Assembly (NCBI GenBank): GCA_051011135.1
Contig: JBPCUO010000088.1
Coordinates: 1 to 35,515, forward strand
From: JACOND01 sp051011135
Lineage (GTDB): Bacteria > Bdellovibrionota > Bdellovibrionia > Bdellovibrionales > UBA1609
Direction: 5' to 3'
Length of the DNA stretch: 35,515 bases
Shown here: in pieces, positions 34,533 to 35,515 of the stretch
Layout: each line of letters starts with the position of its first letter
Position numbering within the stretch: position 1 is the stretch's first letter
Notes under the pieces: model-generated
Databases searched by the model: none
What the model saw: only the letters and a program-made list of their open reading frames with translations
What the model was told of the DNA's origin: nothing
Translations under genes and position numbers: made by a program

Positions 34533-34838
34533 ATGGCAAAAAAAAGTTCTATTGAAAAAAACGAACGAAGAAAAGTAAGAGCAGAAAAGTTCGAACCGAT
34601 TCGTCGAGAATTACGAGAAAAAATTTCTAATATAAAACTTTCTCCTGAAGAAAGATATCTGGCTTCTGTTCAGCTTCAAAAATTACCAAAAAATGCTGCT
34701 CGTTGCCGGGTTGTTAATCGTTGCAGTATCACAGGAAGACCTCGTGGAAATTATAGAAAATTTGGTATTTCTCGTTTGGTTTTCAGAAGACTAGCACATA
34801 GAGGCCTGATACCAGGAATCACAAAATCGTCTTGGTAA
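34533..34838 (+). CDS. rpsN: 30S ribosomal protein uS14
   Basis: The 101-residue product is the long, zinc-free form of S14: MAKKSSIEKNERRKVRAEKF at the start and RCRVVNRCSITGRPRGNYRKFGISR, the conserved rRNA-binding block, near the C-terminus. It lacks the paired CxxC motifs of the short zinc form. It lies outside the spc ribosomal operon where S14 is usually encoded. There is no ribosome site before the ATG; TTGAGA (34495-34500) and TAAAAA (34518-34523) at 17-bp spacing would start transcription three bases before the ATG. A terminator-like hairpin sits just upstream, so read-through control is also possible. Confidence 0.95.
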   Translation: MAKKSSIEKNERRKVRAEKFEPIRRELREKISNIKLSPEERYLASVQLQKLPKNAARCRVVNRCSITGRPRGNYRKFGISRLVFRRLAHRGLIPGITKSSW

Positions 34839-34856
34839 AAATACAAAGGTCTATTA

Positions 34857-35420
34857 TTGAAACTTATTATTACAGCAACAACTCGAGAAGCTTCTTTGAG
34901 TTTGCAAGTTGCAAAAATTGTTCAAAATATTTATAAAACACTCGATGAACAAGTAGAAATCCTTGATTTAAAAGAAGTTCCTTTTTCAAAAATTGTTCAA
35001 AAAGCTTATCAAAAAGAATCTTTATCAGATATTCAAGTTTATCTTGATCAAATTGCTCAAGCCGAAGCTCTCATTATTATTTGCCCAGAATACAATGGGG
35101 GAATTCCTGGGCTTATAAAGCATTTTATAGATCATTGGATTTATCCAGATTCCTTTGTATTTAAACCGGTTTGTTTGATTGGTTTAGGAGGTCGTTTTGG
35201 CGCTCTAAGACCTTTGGAGCATCTTCAAAATATCTTTCTTTATAGGCACAGTTTTGTTTTTCCTATTCGAGTTTTCCTTCAAAACATTCAAAATCTTTTA
35301 AAAAATGGTAAAATAACTGAAGAAAGCGTTCAAAAAAATCTTTTTGACCAAGCTTGTTACTTTCAAAAATTTGTAAAAGCCTTACAGACTAGTTCATTAA
35401 ATTTTAAAACTTTAATTTGA
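34857..35420 (+). CDS. NADPH-dependent FMN reductase family protein
   Basis: This is a 187-residue flavodoxin-like flavoprotein. Features are an N-terminal strand and loop (KLIITATTREASLSLQVAK, where FMN phosphate would bind) and the family hallmark CPEYNGGIPGLIKHFIDH, which packs against the flavin ring. These proteins reduce FMN, quinones, azo dyes or metals with NAD(P)H; the physiological substrate here is unknown. The start codon is TTG at 34857, preceded by AAAGG at proper spacing, and it continues the phase of a complete fold. It follows rpsN by 18 bp and is probably cotranscribed with it. Confidence 0.85.
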   Translation: MKLIITATTREASLSLQVAKIVQNIYKTLDEQVEILDLKEVPFSKIVQKAYQKESLSDIQVYLDQIAQAEALIIICPEYNGGIPGLIKHFIDHWIYPDSFVFKPVCLIGLGGRFGALRPLEHLQNIFLYRHSFVFPIRVFLQNIQNLLKNGKITEESVQKNLFDQACYFQKFVKALQTSSLNFKTLI

Positions 35421-35490
35421 CTTTATTAAATTATTTTGCAAAGTTAAAACTTAATAAATCTTTAAAAAAGAAAGGAAGTGAGGCTTTATT

Positions 35491-35515
35491 ATGAAAACTA
35501 TTAAATTAATTCAAA
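35491..35515 (+). CDS. Start of a further gene (3' partial)
   Basis: An ATG at 35491 opens the frame MKTIKLIQ and runs off the window. A purine-rich AAAGGAAGTGAGG stretch ending 9 bases upstream provides a strong ribosome site. Only eight codons are visible, so nothing can be said about the product. Confidence 0.5.

Overview
This window is strongly AT-rich, densely packed bacterial chromosome with no phage, transposon or CRISPR signature. The gene set suggests a Gram-negative, proteobacteria-like organism, possibly in the Bdellovibrionota or another deltaproteobacterial-type lineage. The clues are ZapA, an RNase Y (usually seen in Firmicutes and delta-type lineages), TldD/TldE, branched-chain acyl-CoA oxidation genes, SufE, secreted Cys-rich proteins and several lipoprotein peptidoglycan hydrolases. 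The lineage is inferred from gene content, not from a database search.

Layout, 1-10560: the window opens inside an acidic Gly/Asp/Pro-rich protein whose stop overlaps the convergent gcvP (glycine decarboxylase). A good sigma70-type promoter then starts a housekeeping run: zapA, 5-formyl-THF cyclo-ligase, rny, tyrS, a [2Fe-2S] ferredoxin and an A-type Fe-S carrier. The RNase Y has lost most of its HD-domain metal ligands. A convergent two-gene unit encodes exported proteins, one of them with a lytic-transglycosylase-like motif.

10560-14280: a self-contained 23S-5S rRNA unit with its own promoter, boxA, long processing stalk and terminator, and no 16S gene, so the rRNA genes are unlinked here.

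14320-26560: a small membrane protein, a sodium:solute symporter with a soluble tail, an isovaleryl-type acyl-CoA dehydrogenase, an SDR dehydrogenase, the TldD/TldE protease pair, and an exported protein with in-frame repeats and a possible ClpP/crotonase-like core. A valine-degradation run follows: isobutyryl-CoA dehydrogenase, 3-hydroxyisobutyryl-CoA hydrolase and enoyl-CoA hydratase.

26540-31320: hisS and Fe-type sodB on the minus strand; a CCA-adding/poly(A) polymerase family enzyme; an uncatalogued 57-residue ORF divergent from sufE; and an MltD-like lipoprotein. 31470-34070 is a minus-strand run, rpmF, acpP, rpiB, glyA and an M23 lipoprotein, the last four overlapping end to end. 34070-35515 holds a probable structured RNA with an intrinsic terminator ahead of rpsN, an FMN reductase-family gene and the first codons of another gene.

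The observations most worth following are the degenerate RNase Y active site, the unlinked 23S-5S unit, the structured RNA before rpsN, the exported Cys-rich pair, and several promoters placed so that transcripts would start at or next to the start codon (possible leaderless mRNAs).
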